Part shown: piece by piece, positions 53,171 through 63,218 of the stretch | Numbering within the stretch: position 1 is the stretch's first letter | Layout of the letters: the number at the start of each line of letters is the position of its first letter | Assembly (NCBI RefSeq): GCF_001544975.2 | Contig: NZ_FCOG02000009.1 | Location: 80,441 to 144,440, forward strand | Direction: 5' to 3' | Source: Caballeronia arationis | GTDB taxonomy: Bacteria > Pseudomonadota > Gammaproteobacteria > Burkholderiales > Burkholderiaceae | DNA: 64,000 nucleotides | Notes under the pieces: generated by a model | The model's input: only the letters and a program-made list of their open reading frames with translations | Told to the model about the DNA's origin: nothing | Database searches by the model: none | Program-made: the position numbers and the translations under genes

Positions 53171-53581
53171 ATGGATGAATCGACAAGCCAGCAGACGATT
53201 CACGAAGGCGGCTGCGCATGCGGCGCAGTGCGCGTGCGGGTGAGCGCCGAACCGCTCGAAGTGAACCTGTGCCACTGCATGACGTGCAGGAGGATTCACG
53301 GCGCGCCGTTCGGCCTCTACGCGATCTTCGCGCGCGATGCCGCGCAGTTCACCGGCGAAACGCGCGCGTGGTCGAGTTCGGCGACGGGACGCCGGCATCA
53401 TTGCGCGAACTGCGGGTCACCGGTGTATCTCGCGTTCGACGGCGTGCCCGAAGTCGAAATCCCGACCGGCCTCTTCGACGAGGTCGGCATCTATCCGCCG
53501 ACCTACGAGATCTGGACGAAGCACCGCGAACCGTGGCACGACGCGCAAGGGCGCCCGCAGTACCCGGAAGCGGCGCCCTAG
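53171..53581 (+). CDS. GFA-family zinc protein (glutathione-dependent formaldehyde-activating-like)
   Basis: A 136-residue protein of the Mss4-like GFA fold. Zinc ligands occur in GGCACGAVR (about 13-21), NLCHCMTCRRIHG (about 32-44) and HCANCGSP (about 78-85), the standard CxC-CxxC-CxxC arrangement. The family name comes from Gfa of Paracoccus, but most members have no proven role. ATG 53171 has AAGGAG twelve bases upstream. It is convergent with a zinc alcohol dehydrogenase gene 20 bases on. Confidence 0.88.
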   Translation: MDESTSQQTIHEGGCACGAVRVRVSAEPLEVNLCHCMTCRRIHGAPFGLYAIFARDAAQFTGETRAWSSSATGRRHHCANCGSPVYLAFDGVPEVEIPTGLFDEVGIYPPTYEIWTKHREPWHDAQGRPQYPEAAP

Positions 53582-53600
53582 CGTAACGCGCGCCAGCGCC

Positions 53601-54611
53601 TCAGCACTCGACGATCGCCTTCACCACGCCCGCCTTCGGATCGAGCAGGCCCGGGAATTCGGCGGGGACGTCGGCGAGTTGCAGGCGATGCGTGTTGAGC
53701 GCGGCACTCGGCACTTCGCCCGCGCGCATCGCGGCGAGCACGGTTTCGAAGTCTTCGGGCGTCGCGTTGCGGCTCGCGATCAGCGTGGCCTCGCGCTTGT
53801 GGAACTCCGGGTCGGCGAACGAGATGCGGTCCGGCACGATCGACACGAGCACGTACTTGCCGCCATGCGCGATGAATTCGAAGCCGCGTTCCATCGCACG
53901 CGCGTTGCCGGTGGCGTCGAAAACGACGTCGAAGAATTCGCCGCCGGTCAGGCGCGAGAGTTCGTCCTTGTCGCCTTCGCCGATCTGCACGGTCGCGTGC
54001 ACCTTCAGTTCGCGGCGGCAGAACGCGAGGCGGTCCTCACGCGTGTCGAGCGCCGTCACCGTCGCGCCGCGCAGGCGGGCGAAAGTGAGCGCCGCCATGC
54101 CGATCGGCCCCGTTCCCACGACGAGCACGCGCTGGCCCGCCTGCACGTCGGCGCGGCGTACTGCGTGCGCACCGATCGCGAGGAATTCGACCATCGCGGC
54201 CTCGTCGAGCGAAACGCCGTCGGCCTTGTGGACAAACTGCGCCGGCAGGGTGAGATATTCGGTGAACGCGCCGTCGCGATGCACGCCGAGCACCTGGATG
54301 CTCACGCAGCAGTTCGTCTTGCCCTGCCGGCACGCGATGCACTTGCCGCACGACAGGTACGGCATCACGTAGACCGGGTCGCCGGCCTTGAGTCCGCTTG
54401 CCGGATCGGCTTCCTCGATCACGCCGGACAGTTCATGCCCCATCACGCGCGGATAGGCGAGATACGGCTGATTGCCGGTGAAGATGTGCAGGTCGGTGCC
54501 ACAGATGCCGACGCGCTTTACGCGCAGCAGCACTTCGTTCTCACCGCGTTGGGGCTTGTCGCGTTGTTCGGCGCGCAGCAGGCCGGGCGTTTCGCAGATC
54601 ACAGTCAGCAT
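53601..54611 (-). CDS. Zinc-dependent alcohol/polyol dehydrogenase (RspB/galactonate-dehydrogenase-like)
   Basis: A 336-residue medium-chain dehydrogenase. Catalytic zinc site: VGICGTDLHIFTG and GHELSGVIEEAD; structural zinc: CGKCIACRQGKTNCC; cofactor fold: VLVVGTGPIGMAALTFARLRG. The fingerprint is that of the RspB/YjjN group, which oxidises sugar acids or polyols such as L-galactonate. ATG 54611 is chosen, as the fold starts at MLTVICETPG. Divergent from the sirtuin gene. No sugar-acid partner gene lies next to it. Confidence 0.87.
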   Translation of the reverse strand: MLTVICETPGLLRAEQRDKPQRGENEVLLRVKRVGICGTDLHIFTGNQPYLAYPRVMGHELSGVIEEADPASGLKAGDPVYVMPYLSCGKCIACRQGKTNCCVSIQVLGVHRDGAFTEYLTLPAQFVHKADGVSLDEAAMVEFLAIGAHAVRRADVQAGQRVLVVGTGPIGMAALTFARLRGATVTALDTREDRLAFCRRELKVHATVQIGEGDKDELSRLTGGEFFDVVFDATGNARAMERGFEFIAHGGKYVLVSIVPDRISFADPEFHKREATLIASRNATPEDFETVLAAMRAGEVPSAALNTHRLQLADVPAEFPGLLDPKAGVVKAIVEC

Positions 54612-54775
54612 GTTTGTCTCGGAATTATGTGGGGCAGGGCCTAATCTAGCGATCTCACGCGATTTGGTCAAGCCAGTTGTGATTTGATTGAATTGGTAAG
54701 GCCGGTGGGAGGCCGAGCGCGGCGCGTGACTTCGTCATATATTGCAACGATCGCAGCAAGCAAAGGACACCGGCA

Positions 54776-55606
54776 GTGAACGATCTTTTCGATTTCGTCG
54801 AGCGGCATCCACGCCTGTTCGTGCTGTCCGGCGCGGGCATCAGCACGGATTCCGGCATTCCGTGCTACCGCGACTGCGAAGGCCAGCGCACCGGCCGTTC
54901 GCCGATCCTGCTGCAGGAGTTCCTCAATTCCGATCACGCCCGGCGCCGCTACTGGGCGCGCAGCCTGATCGGCTGGCCGGTTGTCGCGGGCGCCGAGCCG
55001 AACGCGGCCCATCACGCGGTGCGTGCGCTGGCGTCGCGCGGGCGGCTACAGCGGCTCGTGACGCAGAACGTCGACGGGCTGCACACGCGCGCGGGCAACG
55101 CTGATGTCATCGAACTGCACGGAAATATCGGGCGCGTGCGCTGTCTGGGCTGCGGCGAGCAGCATCCGCGGGCGGCGGTGCAGCGCATGCTGGAGGCGGC
55201 CAATCCGGCGTTCGCGGGCCTGACCGCGCCCGCGGTTCCGGACGGCGATGCGCAGCTAGAAGACCTCGATTTCGCCGCCTTCGACGTGCCCGCCTGCCAG
55301 CGCTGTGGCGGCATCTTGAAGCCTGATGTCGTGTTTTTCGGGGAAAGCGTGCCGCGCGCCCTCGTCGACGACGCCGCCCGCGCACTCGAAGCTGCCGATG
55401 CGATGCTCGTGCTCGGGTCGTCGCTGATGGTGTATTCGGGGTATCGCTTCGCCGAGTGGGCGCATCGGGCGGGCAAGCCGATCGCGGCGATCAATATCGG
55501 GCGCACCCGTGCCGATGCGCTGCTCGCGGTCAAGGCGGAGCAATCCTGCGCGACGGCGCTGGGCGCGTTGCTCGAGCGGCTGGACGCGCGCGAACTTGCC
55601 CGCTAG
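54776..55606 (+). CDS. NAD-dependent protein deacetylase, Sir2 family (class II, SIRT4-like)
   Basis: A 276-residue sirtuin. NAD-binding motifs FVLSGAGISTDSGIPCYRD and TQNVDGLHTRAG, the catalytic histidine in ELHGNIGRVRCLGC, and the zinc cysteines CLGCG and CQRCG are all present; KPDVVFFGESVP and GSSLMVYSGYRFAEWA complete the fold. The insert between the zinc pairs is long, as in the SIRT4-like class. GTG 54776 is the start. The stop overlaps the convergent aminotransferase gene by four bases. Confidence 0.92.
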   Translation: MNDLFDFVERHPRLFVLSGAGISTDSGIPCYRDCEGQRTGRSPILLQEFLNSDHARRRYWARSLIGWPVVAGAEPNAAHHAVRALASRGRLQRLVTQNVDGLHTRAGNADVIELHGNIGRVRCLGCGEQHPRAAVQRMLEAANPAFAGLTAPAVPDGDAQLEDLDFAAFDVPACQRCGGILKPDVVFFGESVPRALVDDAARALEAADAMLVLGSSLMVYSGYRFAEWAHRAGKPIAAINIGRTRADALLAVKAEQSCATALGALLERLDARELAR

Positions 55607-56853
55607 CCCTCGCGCGCCAGCCCGGAAAGACCTTCGAGCAGGCGCTCGACGTCCGTCATGCGCGTGAGGATGCTGGGCGTGACCCGCACGACTTCGCCGG
55701 CGTCAGGCCCCGGCCGCATCACCGTAAACACGCCGAAACGCTCGCGCAGCGCCGCGACGATGGCGTCGGTGTCCGCCTTCGACGTGCGCCCGTGCAGCCG
55801 GAAGGACGTAATACCCGCAGTCATCGACGGATCGGCGGGTGTCAGGATCTGCACGCCCGGCAACGCGCGCGCGGGCTCGGCCCACGCGTTCCTGAGCGCG
55901 CGCAGGCGCGCCTCCTTCGCATGCGCGCCGATTTTCCCGTGCAGTTCCAGCGCGGCGGGCACGGTCAGCCACGCCGCAAAATTCGGCGAACCAGTGTGCA
56001 CGCGCGAGCGGATGTCGCTCGCGGGCCAGGTGCGATCTCCGAGATAAGGATCGATCGCGTCGAGACTGCCGCGCCGGATATAAACCGCACCGCAGCCGAG
56101 CGGCGCGCCGATCCACTTGTGCAGGTTCAGCGCGGCGAAGGGCGCCCCAAGATCCGGCACGTCGAAGTCGAGCATGCCCCAGGAATGCGCCGCATCGACG
56201 ATCACACCCGCGCCCGCCGCGTCGGCCATCGCGGCGATTTCACGCACCGGCATCACGAGCCCGGTCGCGAAACACACATGCGACAGCAACACGAGCCGCG
56301 TGCGCGGATGAGTGCGCAGCGCGGCCGCGTAGGTGTCCAGCACGTTTTCGCGCGTCGCGGGCTCGGGAATCGTCAGGCGCACGGGCTTGACGCCCCGGCG
56401 CTCGCGCAGCCACTCCATCGCGTCGCGGCCGCAAGGATAGTCGAGGTCGCTGTAGAGCACGGTGTCGCCGGGTTCGAGCCGGTTATAGCCGCTGACGAGC
56501 GCGAGCAGCGCTTCGGTCGCGTTGCGCGTGAGCTCGATTTCGTCGATCCCGCAGCCCATGGCCTGCGCCACCTTGCCGCGCACGCCGTCCATGATTTCCG
56601 ACCAGTGCGGCCGCACCAGCAGTGTAGTTTCGAAGTTGATGCGTTCTGTCCAGTGCAGGTACATCGCCTTCACCGGTTCGCCCATCGCGCCCCAGAAGCC
56701 GTTCTCCAGGTTGACGAGCGCGTCGGACTGGCGGTAAAGCGCGCGCACGGCTCTCCAGTACGGCTCGTCGCCGGCAATGTTCGCTGACGGCGTGGCGGGC
56801 AGCGCCGCAAGCGCGGCGTCGAATTCGGGCAGGCGGTAGTCGAGTTGCAGCAT
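55603..56853 (-). CDS. Class V aminotransferase (isopenicillin-N-epimerase-like)
   Basis: A 416-residue fold-type I PLP enzyme. The Schiff-base lysine is in [12 protein letters not shown], the cofactor aspartate in [11 protein letters not shown], and [14 protein letters not shown] binds the phosphate. [20 protein letters not shown] N-terminal residues ([12 protein letters not shown]) and [11 protein letters not shown] are those of the CefD/EgtE-like group, which includes epimerases, desulphurases and C-S lyases. Substrate not known. ATG 56853 fits the fold start; the frame is open to 56964. Confidence 0.85.
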   Translation of the reverse strand: MLQLDYRLPEFDAALAALPATPSANIAGDEPYWRAVRALYRQSDALVNLENGFWGAMGEPVKAMYLHWTERINFETTLLVRPHWSEIMDGVRGKVAQAMGCGIDEIELTRNATEALLALVSGYNRLEPGDTVLYSDLDYPCGRDAMEWLRERRGVKPVRLTIPEPATRENVLDTYAAALRTHPRTRLVLLSHVCFATGLVMPVREIAAMADAAGAGVIVDAAHSWGMLDFDVPDLGAPFAALNLHKWIGAPLGCGAVYIRRGSLDAIDPYLGDRTWPASDIRSRVHTGSPNFAAWLTVPAALELHGKIGAHAKEARLRALRNAWAEPARALPGVQILTPADPSMTAGITSFRLHGRTSKADTDAIVAALRERFGVFTVMRPGPDAGEVVRVTPSILTRMTDVERLLEGLSGLAREG

Positions 56854-57112
56854 CGCTGGACAGTCGGTCGATTTATGGTGGACAAGAAGGCACAGAAGAG
56901 CGCCGGACTCGCACGATACACCCCGAATCATGTGTCCGCAAACGATGCAATATGGTTTGTCCACTCTCCTTCAGACAATTGGATCCGTTTCGTTATCTCC
57001 CTGTAAGAGCGCTGGATCGGACCGCAGGGCCGCGGCATCCGATCGGACATCGACAGCCCGGCCTTTCGGCCGGCGGGTAGGCGCCTTCGTCCGAATGGAC
57101 ACGGAGAGAAAC

Positions 57113-58801
57113 GTGGGTCTGAAGAACATCACAATCAAGAACAAGCTCATCGCGGGATTTGGCCTCATGGCGGTGCTCGTGCTCGTGATCGCGGGCATGT
57201 CGCTGCGGGCCCTCAGTACCGCCACCGACGGATTCTCGCACTACGTCAACGGCATCAACGCGCGCGCCGACGTCGCGGACCAGTTGCGCGCTGCCGTGGA
57301 CCGGCGCGCGATCGCCGCCCGCAACCTCGTGCTCGTGAAGACCCCCGCCGACATCGAGATCGAGAAGGCCGACGTGCTGCGCGCGTATGAAGACGTGCAG
57401 GCGAAGCTCAAACAACTGAAGGACATGATCGCCGCTGCCACCGACACGAGCGAAAAGGCGCTCAGCCTCGTCGCGGAGATGGATCGCGTGGAAGGGCTGT
57501 ATGGTCCGGTTGCGACCAACATCGTCGGCCTCGCGCTCGCCGGCGACCGCGAACAGGCGATTGCGAAGATGGACGACGAGTGCCGCCCGCTCCTTGGCGC
57601 GCTGGTGAAGGCGACCGATGCCTACGCCAGCTACACGCGCGAGCGCCGCGAAGTGATCGTGAACGAATATCAGAGCGCCTACGAGGCGCGTCTCGACCTG
57701 CTGCTTGGGCTGTCGGCCTTCGCCGTGCTGCTCGCGGTCGCGGCCGGCGTGTCGATCACGCGTTCGGTCACGCGGCCGATCGGTTTCGCGGTCGACATCG
57801 CCCGCACCGTCGCGCGCGGCGACCTGCGCAGCACGATCGTCGTGGACTCGAAGGACGAAGTCGGCGAACTGATGCGCGCGCTGCGCGAGATGAACGACCG
57901 CCTGACCGAGACGGTCGGCCGCGTGCGCGAGAGTAGCGGCGCGATCGGCGGCGCGGCCAAGGAAATCGCCACGGGGAACACCGATCTCAGCCAGCGCACC
58001 GAGGAGCAGGCCGCTTCGCTCGAGGAAACCGCCGCAAGCATGGAAGAACTCACGTCGACCGTGAAGCAGAACACCGAGAACGCCCAGCAGGCGAGCACAC
58101 TTGCGCTCAACGCTTCGGCCGTGGCTAAGAGGGGCAGCGAAGTGGTCGGGCGTGTGGTCGATACGATGCATGGCATCAGCGAAAGCTCGGTAAAGATCGC
58201 CGACATCACCGGGATCATCGAAGGCATCGCGTTCCAGACCAATATCCTTGCGTTGAATGCGGCCGTCGAAGCGGCGCGGGCGGGCGAGCAGGGCCGCGGC
58301 TTTGCGGTGGTCGCGAGCGAGGTGCGCAGCCTCGCGCAACGTTCGTCGACGGCGGCGAAGGAGATCAAGGACCTGATCGCGAGTTCGGTGACGAAGGTGC
58401 AGGACGGCTCGGTGCTCGCGGAGGACGCGGGCAAGACGATGGCGGAAGTCACGAACGCGGTCGCGCGCGTGACCGACATCATGCAGGAGATCGCGGCGGC
58501 ATCCGACGAACAGGGACGCGGCATCGAGCAAGTGAACCAGGCCATCGCGCAGATGGACGAGGTGACGCAGCAGAACGCGGCGCTCGTGGAAGAAGCGGCG
58601 GCCGCATCGCACGCGCTCGACGAGCAGGGCCGCCAACTGAACGAAGCGGTGGCGTTTTTCGTCCTCGCCGGGTCTTCGAAAGGTGCTGCGTACGCCGCGC
58701 CGGAACGCGCAGGCAGGAAGACGCCGGTCGTGGCGAAGCCGAATCGCGCGCCGTCGCTGCGCCCGGCGACGAGCGGCAACGACGGCTGGAGCACGTTCTG
58801 A
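57113..58801 (+). CDS. Methyl-accepting chemotaxis protein
   Basis: A membrane chemoreceptor of about 562 residues. Helix 1 is [20 protein letters not shown]; a four-helix-bundle sensor of about 150 residues follows; helix 2 ([20 protein letters not shown]) leads to a HAMP domain ([20 protein letters not shown]). The signalling tip reads [20 protein letters not shown]. The C-terminus GWSTF is an xWxxF pentapeptide that tethers CheR/CheB. The ligand is unknown. GTG 57113 is chosen (GGAGA upstream, then [10 protein letters not shown]); ATG 57095 is in frame and possible. Confidence 0.92.
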   Translation: MGLKNITIKNKLIAGFGLMAVLVLVIAGMSLRALSTATDGFSHYVNGINARADVADQLRAAVDRRAIAARNLVLVKTPADIEIEKADVLRAYEDVQAKLKQLKDMIAAATDTSEKALSLVAEMDRVEGLYGPVATNIVGLALAGDREQAIAKMDDECRPLLGALVKATDAYASYTRERREVIVNEYQSAYEARLDLLLGLSAFAVLLAVAAGVSITRSVTRPIGFAVDIARTVARGDLRSTIVVDSKDEVGELMRALREMNDRLTETVGRVRESSGAIGGAAKEIATGNTDLSQRTEEQAASLEETAASMEELTSTVKQNTENAQQASTLALNASAVAKRGSEVVGRVVDTMHGISESSVKIADITGIIEGIAFQTNILALNAAVEAARAGEQGRGFAVVASEVRSLAQRSSTAAKEIKDLIASSVTKVQDGSVLAEDAGKTMAEVTNAVARVTDIMQEIAAASDEQGRGIEQVNQAIAQMDEVTQQNAALVEEAAAASHALDEQGRQLNEAVAFFVLAGSSKGAAYAAPERAGRKTPVVAKPNRAPSLRPATSGNDGWSTF

Positions 58802-58841
58802 CGCGAACGCGCGGTCATGCATCATGGCGGCGCGTGCTGGC

Positions 58842-59825
58842 TCATCGATTCACGTCGACGATCACGCGGCCCTTCACTTCGCCCTGCAACAGTCGCCCGG
58901 CGACATCGACCGCCTCGCCGAGCGCGATCTCGCTTGCGACCTGCTCGATGGTTTGAACCGCCAGTTCGCTCGCGATACTGGCCCACGCACGCAGCCGCCG
59001 TTCGCGCGGCACATAGACGCTGTCGACGCCGAGCAACGCCACGCCGCGCAGAATGAACGGGGCGACCGACGCCGGCAGGTCCATGCCTTGCGCCAGTCCG
59101 CACGCTGCCACGGCGCCGCCGTAGTGCAGGCTCGCGCACACGTTCGCGAGCGTGTGGCTGCCGACGCAATCCACCGCCGCCGCCCAGCGCTCCTTTTGAA
59201 GCGGCTTGCCGGGCGCGGACAGCGCCGAGCGGTCGATCACCTCCGCCGCGCCGAGTTCGCGCAGGCGGGGTTCTTCGGAACTGCGACCCGTCGATGCCAC
59301 GACGCGATAACCGCGCCGAGCGAGTATCGCGATGGCGAAGCTTCCGACGCCGCCGTTCGCGCCCGTCACCAGCACGTCGCCGTCGCCGGGCGCCGTGCCG
59401 TGGCGTTCGAGCGCCTGCGCGCACAGCATCGCCGTGTAGCCCGCGGTGCCGACCGCCATCGCCTGGCGCGCGGTGAGGCCTTCGGGCAGCGGAATCAGGT
59501 GATCGCCTGACACGCGCGCCTTCTGCGCAAGCCCGCCCCAGTGCGTTTCACCCGCACCCCAGCCGTTGAGCACGACGCTGTCGCCAGGTTTGAATTCGGC
59601 ATGCGAGCTTTCCTCGACGACGCCTGCGAAGTCGATACCCGGCACCATCGGAAACGTGCGCACGACCGGGACCTTGCCGGTGATCGCAAGTGCGTCCTTG
59701 TAGTTGAGCGTGGAATACTCGACTCTCACGAGTACGTCGCCATCGACCAGACGCGCTTCGTCGATCGACTGGACAGACGCTTTCGTGCGGTCGTCCTCTT
59801 TCTCGAGCAGCAGTGCATTGAACAT
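58842..59825 (-). CDS. acuI: Acrylyl-CoA reductase (NADPH), AcuI/YhdH type
   Basis: A 327-residue medium-chain reductase without zinc ligands. VRVEYSTLNYKDALAITGK, RTFPMVPGIDFAGVVEES, GWGAGETHWGGLAQKARV, ARQAMAVGTAGYTAMLC and VTGANGGVGSFAIAIL are the AcuI/YhdH fingerprint. It reduces toxic acrylyl-CoA to propionyl-CoA, for instance from dimethylsulphoniopropionate or 3-hydroxypropionate breakdown. ATG 59825 matches the known start (MFNALLLEK). It stands alone. Confidence 0.9.
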   Translation of the reverse strand: MFNALLLEKEDDRTKASVQSIDEARLVDGDVLVRVEYSTLNYKDALAITGKVPVVRTFPMVPGIDFAGVVEESSHAEFKPGDSVVLNGWGAGETHWGGLAQKARVSGDHLIPLPEGLTARQAMAVGTAGYTAMLCAQALERHGTAPGDGDVLVTGANGGVGSFAIAILARRGYRVVASTGRSSEEPRLRELGAAEVIDRSALSAPGKPLQKERWAAAVDCVGSHTLANVCASLHYGGAVAACGLAQGMDLPASVAPFILRGVALLGVDSVYVPRERRLRAWASIASELAVQTIEQVASEIALGEAVDVAGRLLQGEVKGRVIVDVNR

Positions 59826-59952
59826 CGGTGAAACTCCATGTCTCCGGCTTGCAGGCCGCACACGCGGCAACCAAGCGCTTGTCTGGTTGTATAGCTAATC
59901 AAATCGCTGCATGAAGCGATGACGGTGCGCCATCGCTTCATGGGCCGCCTCG

Positions 59953-60390
59953 TCAGTGATGCTCAAATTGGGCGCGCGGCACAGGTGCTGTCTTCACCTT
60001 CGTGTACTGGAATTCCGGCAACGCCTTGATCGCGGCCTTCGTCGCACCCGCGAGCACCAGCTTGCCGCCGACGAAGTCGAGCTGCTCGATGGGGATCGCC
60101 ACGTCATGATGCGACACGCCGAGGAACTGGTTGGCCGCGATGATCGCGAACGAAACCGAGCGGTCGGGTGCGACGATGATGTCGTGCACCACGCCGACGC
60201 GCGCGCCTTCGTCATTGACGACCGGCTTGTTCAGAATGGACTTCTTGACGCTCCAGCCTTCCACGATGGCCGTCGATACTTCAACGGACACGCCGAGCGG
60301 CTGCGCTCCCGCGACCTGCGCAAACGCGGCGGAGGACGCCAGCCCCATCGTGGAAGACGCGATCAGTAAAGCGACGATTCTCGATTTCAT
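59953..60390 (-). CDS. Secreted PRC-barrel domain protein
   Basis: A 145-residue exported protein: signal peptide IVALLIASSTMGLASSAAFA, then one PRC-barrel (VVNDEGARVGVVHDIIVAPDRSVSFAIIAAN and GVSHHDVAIPIEQLDFVGGKLVL). Related Burkholderiales proteins are often stress- or stationary-phase-induced. No catalytic residues are expected. ATG 60390 starts the signal peptide. The 178 bases upstream hold a GC hairpin near 60432-60451 and no gene. Confidence 0.82.
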   Translation of the reverse strand: MKSRIVALLIASSTMGLASSAAFAQVAGAQPLGVSVEVSTAIVEGWSVKKSILNKPVVNDEGARVGVVHDIIVAPDRSVSFAIIAANQFLGVSHHDVAIPIEQLDFVGGKLVLAGATKAAIKALPEFQYTKVKTAPVPRAQFEHH

Positions 60391-60568
60391 GTGTCCATGT
60401 CCTTTAGGTTGAAAGAGCGGTGAATCTGGAACGCGCGAGAGAGCGCGCTAGCAGTGTGACGGAATCGCGCGCGTTTTGCAGGTATGGAGAGGCACGGGAG
60501 TGTTTGCACGAGTCATGCACCGCGATAGAGCAAGGACGCGAGGCGTGCCCGGGGAAATCGTCGCATCA

Positions 60569-60784
60569 TCACCCCGCGAGATGCTTGAGCGCGTTGCCCT
60601 TGTGCACCGCGTGCTTACCGCTCTTGTCGCTTTCCACTTCATATTGCGGCTCGGAACTGGACGCGCCCACCGTATGACCGGCGACGGTCGTGCGCTGCGT
60701 GATGACGCGCACGATGTGGCCGGTCGTCTCGCCTTGCGGGGTGTTCCAACTGACGTGATCGCGTACCTTGAAGGTCGTCGTCAT
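60569..60784 (-). CDS. HVA1/DUF2945-family small protein
   Basis: A 71-residue soluble protein. FKVRDHVSWNTPQGETTGHIVRVIT and EPQYEVESDKSGKHAVHKGNALKHL match the DUF2945/HVA1 TUDOR-like family, small proteins often linked to stress islands. The ATG at 60784 is preferred to TTG 60790, with AGGGA nine bases upstream. It is followed 28 bases upstream on the same strand by the DUF1810 gene, so the two may be cotranscribed. Confidence 0.85.
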   Translation of the reverse strand: MTTTFKVRDHVSWNTPQGETTGHIVRVITQRTTVAGHTVGASSSEPQYEVESDKSGKHAVHKGNALKHLAG

Positions 60785-60812
60785 TTGCAATTTCCCTCGT
60801 GGATGTGAGGCC

Positions 60813-61235
60813 TTATCTCAACCGGTCGAGCGTCCCGGTGTCGGGCTTGCCGCCAAAGTATTTGCTCAATGCTTCGTCGAACTCGGCTGTATCGGTCGAG
60901 CATTGCGCGAAGAGCGTCATCGACGAATGGAATTTCATGTCGTCGGGGTAGCCGAAGATTTGGTTGGCCGTGCGCTCGCGCAAGCCGTTCACGATGCGCG
61001 TGAGTTCGCGCAAGCGCGGCCCCAGAATTGGATGCGCGAGATAGGCTTCGGCTTCGGCAAGTGACGAAATAGCGTAATGCCGCGCCATTGCGCTGTGCCC
61101 GAGTCCCGCGATCTGCGGGAACATGAACCACATCCAGTGCGTGCGCTTTCTTCCCGCCTGCAATTCGGTGCGGGCGTCGTCGTAGGCCGGGCGCTGCGCA
61201 TCGATGAAGCGCTCAAGATCGTAATCGTCGCTCAT
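60813..61235 (-). CDS. DUF1810-family protein
   Basis: A 140-residue soluble protein. LERFIDAQRPAYDDARTEL, KRTHWMWFMFPQIAGLGHS, AYLAHPILGPRLRELT and PDDMKFHSSMTLFAQC are the conserved blocks of DUF1810 (YbiA-unrelated, calpastatin-like in some annotations). The biochemical role is not known. ATG 61235 has a strong AGGAGGAG upstream; the frame continues to 61289 but without homology character. Confidence 0.88.
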   Translation of the reverse strand: MSDDYDLERFIDAQRPAYDDARTELQAGRKRTHWMWFMFPQIAGLGHSAMARHYAISSLAEAEAYLAHPILGPRLRELTRIVNGLRERTANQIFGYPDDMKFHSSMTLFAQCSTDTAEFDEALSKYFGGKPDTGTLDRLR

Positions 61236-61318
61236 GTCATCTCCTCCTTCATGGCTCGACGAGGGGCTCATTCGACCAGCAACGCCCATTCCCGCCGCGA
61301 TTCCGGCGAACGCCAGGC

Positions 61319-62251
61319 TCAGCTGGCAACCGCGTCGACGATGTGCTTGCGCAGTTCAGCGTCCGGATAGGCGCCGAAGCCTGCCTGCACGTTGTCGATC
61401 ATGTGCTCGCGACGGCCCGTGCCCGGAATCACGCACGTCACGGCGGGATTTGCCAGAACGAACTTGAGCAGCAACTGCGCCCAACTTTTGCAGCCAATTT
61501 CCTGCGCGAACGAAGGCAGCGGACGGTCCTTGAGCCGCCCGAGCAGACCGCCGCCACCGAACGGCTGGTTGATGATCACCGCTACGCCGCGCTCGGCCGC
61601 GAGCGGCAGAATACGCCGCTCGGCGTCGCGATCGTCGGCCGCGTAGTTGATCTGCACGAAGTCGAGTTTCTCCGAGCGCAACACTGCTTCGACGTCGCCG
61701 AACGCGCTCGACGTGTAATGCGTGATGCCGATATAGTGAATGCGTCCGCTGGACTTCCAGTCGCGCAAGGTCGCGAGCTGGGTGCGCCAGTCGAGCAGAT
61801 TGTGGATCTGCATCAGGTCGATGCGCGGCTGCTGCAGCCGCCGCCTCGATTGCTCCATCTGTGCGATGCCGGCTTCGCGCCCCTGCGTCCACACCTTGGT
61901 CGCGACGAACGCCTTGCGATGTGCATCGAGTTGCGTGAGGAGCGCGCCGGCGACTTCCTCGGAGGAGCCATACATCGGCGACGAATCGATGACGGATCCG
62001 CCCGCATCGAAGAGCACGCGAAGCACGTCGGCGAGACCCGCGCGAGCGCTGGCGTTCTCGCCGACGTCGAACGTGCGCCACGTACCGCAACCGACGACGG
62101 GCAGCGCCTCACCCGTCGACGGAACCGGACGTTTGCTCATGGTGTGGGTGCCGGGCGTTTGGGCGCGAGCGGCGTGCGTGAGCGGCAACGCGAGGGCGGC
62201 CTGGGTCGTGAACCGCAGAAAGGCACGGCGATCGTGCTTGGCAGAAGTCAT
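61319..62251 (-). CDS. Aldo/keto reductase with twin-arginine signal
   Basis: A 310-residue protein. The N-terminus has RRAFLRF followed by a hydrophobic stretch (TTQAALALPLTHAARA), a Tat signal, so it is probably exported folded with its nucleotide cofactor. The aldo/keto reductase barrel shows VIDSSPMYGSSEEVAG with the catalytic Asp and Tyr, K (VATKVWTQG) and the cofactor end PAVTCVIPGTGRREHMIDN. Periplasmic AKRs are uncommon but known. Substrate unknown. It runs in the same direction as the preceding MarR-like gene 61 bases upstream. Confidence 0.87.
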   Translation of the reverse strand: MTSAKHDRRAFLRFTTQAALALPLTHAARAQTPGTHTMSKRPVPSTGEALPVVGCGTWRTFDVGENASARAGLADVLRVLFDAGGSVIDSSPMYGSSEEVAGALLTQLDAHRKAFVATKVWTQGREAGIAQMEQSRRRLQQPRIDLMQIHNLLDWRTQLATLRDWKSSGRIHYIGITHYTSSAFGDVEAVLRSEKLDFVQINYAADDRDAERRILPLAAERGVAVIINQPFGGGGLLGRLKDRPLPSFAQEIGCKSWAQLLLKFVLANPAVTCVIPGTGRREHMIDNVQAGFGAYPDAELRKHIVDAVAS

Positions 62252-62312
62252 CGGGACTGAAGCTGAAACGACGCGGGATTCAAATGATGCGCCTTTTCGA
62301 CAGCGGGCGCTG

Positions 62313-62669
62313 TCAGCGCTTCTTCTTCGCCTCGTCGAGGCATGCGGCGAGCTTCTCGAAGTAGTCCAGCGCCTTTTTGGTCGGCACGACAGTCTTCGTG
62401 CGCAGGTCGGTGCTCATCTCGTCGACGGACACGAGACCCTGTTCCTTCAGCCGCGTCAGCTTGCGATGCACAGTGGCTGGCGCTCCCGCAGCAGAGAGCG
62501 CCATGGTCTCGGTGACGGTGAGCGTATGGCCCGCATGCCACGCTGCGGTGAGCGCTTCGAGCAACCGCTCTTCGGCTGCGTCGAGTTTCGGTACTGAAGG
62601 CAATGCCTGCACGGCCTGTGCGAGATTCAGGAAGCGGAAATAGGCATCGACGAGGTGCTTTTTTGCCAT
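62313..62669 (-). CDS. MarR-like winged-helix regulator, 118 residues
   Basis: A small DNA-binding protein. Helices around RLLEALTAAWHAGHTLTVTETMAL precede a recognition helix APATVHRKLTRLKEQGLVSV and a beta wing STDLRTKTVVPTKKAL. It is shorter than typical MarR proteins (about 140). It lies just upstream of the aldo/keto reductase gene on the same strand and may control it. ATG 62669 follows an AT-rich stretch with imperfect TGATAT repeats near 62680-62705, a possible promoter or own operator. Confidence 0.75.
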   Translation of the reverse strand: MAKKHLVDAYFRFLNLAQAVQALPSVPKLDAAEERLLEALTAAWHAGHTLTVTETMALSAAGAPATVHRKLTRLKEQGLVSVDEMSTDLRTKTVVPTKKALDYFEKLAACLDEAKKKR

Positions 62670-62873
62670 GGAGATAGGCTCATATCAGTCATATCAATCA
62701 TACCATCAGCAAAATTGCTGCTACGCGAAACCGCTTATCAAAGTGATAAACGAATGATACGATTGTATTCAGTCGCCAAGCCACGACGGAAAGCGAACCT
62801 GAGAGACAAAATAAGAGCGTGGCCGCTCCGCGAGATGCGGAGCGGCAGCGCCATGACAAGGATAAAGAACGAT

Positions 62874-63218
62874 ATGACGCACTCGCAGCGCCATGCGGAA
62901 GCGGCCGCGCCTTTTCGCTTCACGGCGCATTGCGCCGACCAGGAGATCGTGCATCTGGAGCGGATGATCCGTTCGCCGCACTGGCATCGCAATCATGCGA
63001 GGCAGGCGCCTTACTGGCGTCGTCGCGTGGAAGTCCTCCAGCGCGATGCCGATCTGCTGCCTCATCAGCGCGCGCGGCTCGATGCGCTGCTTATCGAGCT
63101 CGCAAGCGTCGCCGATGTCCGGGCCCGCGCGGAGGAACCCGCCGCAAACGGCGAGCGGCGGATCAGCCGCGCCGCGGCGCCGCTGCGCCAAGCCCGGCGA
63201 ACCATAGCCATAGCTTGA
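62874..63218 (+). CDS. Hypothetical protein, 114 residues
   Basis: A basic, helical protein rich in Arg, His and Ala (ADQEIVHLERMIRSPHWHRNH, YWRRRVEVLQRDADLLPHQR, LDALLIELASVADVRARAEE). No signal peptide. The middle looks like a coiled-coil or helical bundle; the last 25 residues are low-complexity. Start uncertain: ATG 62874 is used, ATG 62853 and an open frame to 62655 exist. Its 3' end overlaps a short minus-strand frame. No family recognised. Confidence 0.45.
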   Translation: MTHSQRHAEAAAPFRFTAHCADQEIVHLERMIRSPHWHRNHARQAPYWRRRVEVLQRDADLLPHQRARLDALLIELASVADVRARAEEPAANGERRISRAAAPLRQARRTIAIA